Positions 5,359 through 7,419 of a DNA stretch of 7,419 bases are shown in pieces; the stretch's first letter is position 1, and each line of letters opens with the position of its first letter. The notes beneath the pieces are model-generated. The model was not told the origin of the DNA and ran no database searches. It saw nothing but the letters and a program-made list of their open reading frames with translations. Both the position numbers and the translations under genes were made by a program. Origin of the DNA: Gammaproteobacteria bacterium (GTDB lineage: Bacteria; Pseudomonadota; Gammaproteobacteria; Pseudomonadales; Azotimanducaceae_A); assembly GCA_028819775.1 (NCBI GenBank), contig JAPPKV010000188.1, positions 1 to 7,419 on the forward strand. Direction: 5' to 3'.

Positions 5359-7419
5359 GCGATCCGTCGGTCGCCGCGGCGGCGCCAAGCCGGCCGCAGG
5401 GTGCCGCACAAGACACAGGCGCGGTTCCGGGTGAACACACAACAGGCCGGCGCGTCGGCATCCGCCTGCAAACCTACGTGGGTCTGTTTGGCAGCGTGCT
5501 CCTGGTCACCATGGCGAGCGTCGTCGCGTACGTCTTCCTGAACCAGATCGTCCAGTACCAATCGCGGTTGGCCGAGGACAGCATTCCCAATCTGAGCCGA
5601 GCCGTGGAGGTGGCGCGGCAGAGTACCAACCTGGTGCAGAGCGTCGTGCGCATGGTGTCGGCTTCGACGCCCGCCGAGCACCAGAGCGTCGCCGACGAGG
5701 TGTCGCAGGGGCGCCAGGAACTCATCGAGATGGTCGAGGCCATCGGCGCGATGGAGATCTTCAGCGAACAGGCGCACCAGCTGTCGTTGCGCCTCGATAC
5801 CCTGGAGGCCCTGCTGAACGAGATCGAGGAGTCGTCCGGGCGTCGGTTGGACATCCGGGCGCTTCTCGAGGTACTGGTAGGCGAACTCGGCGTGATCAAC
5901 AAGAACCTCGAGCGGAGCACCGGCGCGGCGATCGACGACCAGGGGTTTTTCCTGGCGACGGGATTGCGCAATCTGGACGATGTTGCGGAGCCGCTGTCGG
6001 AACGCGATTGGGACAACGAACTGGCCCACTACCGGGACCTGATCGAGATCAACGACCAGACCACGATCGGGGGCTTGCTGCTCGGCGAAGCGCTGGTGTT
6101 GGCGGACCGGGATCTCTTGGGACCGATCGAGGAGCGATTCCAGAGCGCCGCACAGAGCATCATGCGGGTCAGCGCAAGGTTGGCCCCACGCCCGGACCAG
6201 GCCGGGTTGGTGGCGGACGCCCGCCGGCTCGTCGAGATCGGCAGCGCGGCCGACGGCGTCCTGGCACTTCGGCGCGAGACGCTCGAACGACTGGAGCGCG
6301 AAACCGAGGCCTTGGACGACGGCCGTGAAGCGTCGACGCTGCTGCTCGCCGACATGGAAGCGCTCGTGGCGGAGATCAACCGCCAGGCGGTCGCCGTGAA
6401 CACGGAATCCCAGGAGGCGGCGACGACGGGCATGGTTCTGCTCGTGGCGCTGACCTTGGTGAGCGTGGTTGGCGCGGTCCTGATCGGGTGGCTGTTTGTC
6501 GGCAGGCACTTGATCCGGCGGTTGGTCGAGCTTGCCGGCAACATGCGCGACATGGCCGGAGGCGACTTGGAGGTTCCGGTCGCGGTGACCGGAAACGACG
6601 AGGTGACCGACATGGCGAATGCGCTGGAGGTCTTCCGACGCTATGCACTGGAGGTCCAGCGATTGAACCTGGTCGAAAAGCTCGCGCAGGAACTCGACGA
6701 GAAGAACCAGGACCTGGAGCAGGCTCTCGAGCGACTGCGCAAGGCGCAGGAGCAGATCGTGGCCGAAGAGAAGCTGGCATCGCTCGGCCAGCTGACGGCG
6801 GGCGTGGCGCACGAAATCAAGAATCCGCTCAATTTCGTGAACAACTTCTCCGAGGTCTCCCGGGAGCTTGTGGACGAGATTAGCGAGATCCTCGGAGAAG
6901 CCGGCGACGATCAATCCGACACGGTCGAGGAAGTCGAAGAGGTGCTCGACGATCTGCGGGTCAACCTGGAGAAGATCCGGGAGCACAGCGGGCGCGCCGA
7001 CGGCATCGTGCACAATATGCTCGAGCACTCCCGGGCCGAACCGGGCGACTGGCGCGAGACGGATCTCAACGCCCTGGTCAAGCAGTACCGGGACTTGGCC
7101 TACCACGCCATCAGGGCCGAGAACAACGAATTCAACGTCACCATGATGGACGACCTCGATGACCAGGTCGGCATGGTCGAGGTGGTGCCCCAGGACATCA
7201 GCCGAGCGTTCCTGAACATTCTGACCAACGCCTGCCAGGCGATCGAGGAGAAGTGTGCCGAGCTCGGTGCCGACTACGACCCGGAACTCGGCATTTCGAG
7301 TCGGCGCTTGGACGACGCGGTCGAGTTCACCATCCGTGACAACGGCCCCGGCATCCCCCCGGAGCTGCGCCAGCGCATGTTCGAACCCTTCGTGACCACC
7401 AAGGACACCGGCAAAGGGA
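5355..7419 (+). CDS. Membrane sensor histidine kinase with TorS-like helical periplasmic domain (3' end outside window)
   Basis: 688 codons are visible and the frame is still open at the window end. The GTG at 5355 overlaps the TGA of the binding-protein gene, indicating translational coupling. Order: a cytoplasmic, Ala/Pro-rich tail (1-40); membrane helix 1 (about 41-64); a largely helical periplasmic region of about 294 residues (65-358); membrane helix 2 (about 360-382); HAMP (about 384-433); coiled coil (about 432-475); the H-box GVAHEIKNPLNF with H486; the N-box FLNILTNACQAI with N621 and N625; the G1 box RDNGPGIP with D662; and FEPFVTTK at 676-683. The sequence stops just before the expected GLGL box. 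The periplasmic region (SIPNLSRAVEVARQS near its start, GGLLLGEAL further on) resembles TorS, whose partner TorT is a periplasmic binding protein. The presumed target is the receiver domain encoded two genes upstream. Any further domain, such as a fused receiver, cannot be excluded. Confidence 0.92.
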   Translation, partial: MSDPSVAAAAPSRPQGAAQDTGAVPGEHTTGRRVGIRLQTYVGLFGSVLLVTMASVVAYVFLNQIVQYQSRLAEDSIPNLSRAVEVARQSTNLVQSVVRMVSASTPAEHQSVADEVSQGRQELIEMVEAIGAMEIFSEQAHQLSLRLDTLEALLNEIEESSGRRLDIRALLEVLVGELGVINKNLERSTGAAIDDQGFFLATGLRNLDDVAEPLSERDWDNELAHYRDLIEINDQTTIGGLLLGEALVLADRDLLGPIEERFQSAAQSIMRVSARLAPRPDQAGLVADARRLVEIGSAADGVLALRRETLERLERETEALDDGREASTLLLADMEALVAEINRQAVAVNTESQEAATTGMVLLVALTLVSVVGAVLIGWLFVGRHLIRRLVELAGNMRDMAGGDLEVPVAVTGNDEVTDMANALEVFRRYALEVQRLNLVEKLAQELDEKNQDLEQALERLRKAQEQIVAEEKLASLGQLTAGVAHEIKNPLNFVNNFSEVSRELVDEISEILGEAGDDQSDTVEEVEEVLDDLRVNLEKIREHSGRADGIVHNMLEHSRAEPGDWRETDLNALVKQYRDLAYHAIRAENNEFNVTMMDDLDDQVGMVEVVPQDISRAFLNILTNACQAIEEKCAELGADYDPELGISSRRLDDAVEFTIRDNGPGIPPELRQRMFEPFVTTKDTGKG

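Noticed and set aside
4501..5442. 313-codon open frame on the minus strand
   Set aside because: Shadow of the periplasmic binding protein gene; no domain, biased composition.
5298..7106. 602-codon open frame on the minus strand
   Set aside because: It lies opposite the histidine kinase, whose plus-strand frame shows ordered membrane, HAMP, H, N and G1 motifs. The minus-strand product has no recognisable domain and is His/Gln/Arg-rich, as expected for an antisense frame of a GC-rich gene.
1..7419. CRISPR array, tRNA, rRNA, insertion sequence or phage genes
   Set aside because: No regularly spaced repeats, cloverleaf, rRNA segments, transposase motifs or terminal inverted repeats were seen on either strand.

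Overview
The window is GC-rich DNA with strong G/C preference at third codon positions. It looks like a free-living proteobacterium, possibly a gammaproteobacterium, but no rRNA or other taxonomic marker is present, so this is inference only.

Layout: (1) Positions 69-686 (+) hold the C-terminal catalytic part of an aminoglycoside-phosphotransferase-fold protein whose N-terminal lobe is missing. (2) Positions 687-1012 hold no convincing protein gene but are full of structure: a GC hairpin after the phosphotransferase stop, a leftward promoter-like element (TTGACA, 16 bp, TACTAT), and a block at about 790-909 that folds on the minus strand into a three-way junction ending in a U-rich tract. I propose this block as a small-RNA gene. 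(3) Positions 1013-1915 (-) encode a MerR-type regulator of the CarH/LitR-like architecture, whose middle domain lacks the cobalamin-binding signature. Its promoter region carries GTAC/TATACAA half-sites that recur at the putative small-RNA promoter. (4) From about 2160 to the right edge (+) lies a tightly packed signalling operon: RsbW-like anti-sigma ATPase/kinase, RsbV-like STAS anti-anti-sigma factor, response regulator fused to a SpoIIE/RsbU-type PP2C phosphatase, secreted type-I periplasmic binding protein, and a membrane histidine kinase cut by the window end.

Working model (inference): the periplasmic binding protein captures a small ligand and signals to the helical periplasmic domain of the histidine kinase, as TorT does with TorS. 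The kinase phosphorylates D60 of the response regulator-phosphatase, and the activated phosphatase dephosphorylates S61 of the STAS protein. The dephosphorylated STAS protein then sequesters the RsbW-like kinase and releases its target. No sigma factor is encoded in the window, so that target is unknown. The divergent MerR regulator may control itself, the putative small RNA and perhaps the operon through shared GTAC-containing sites.
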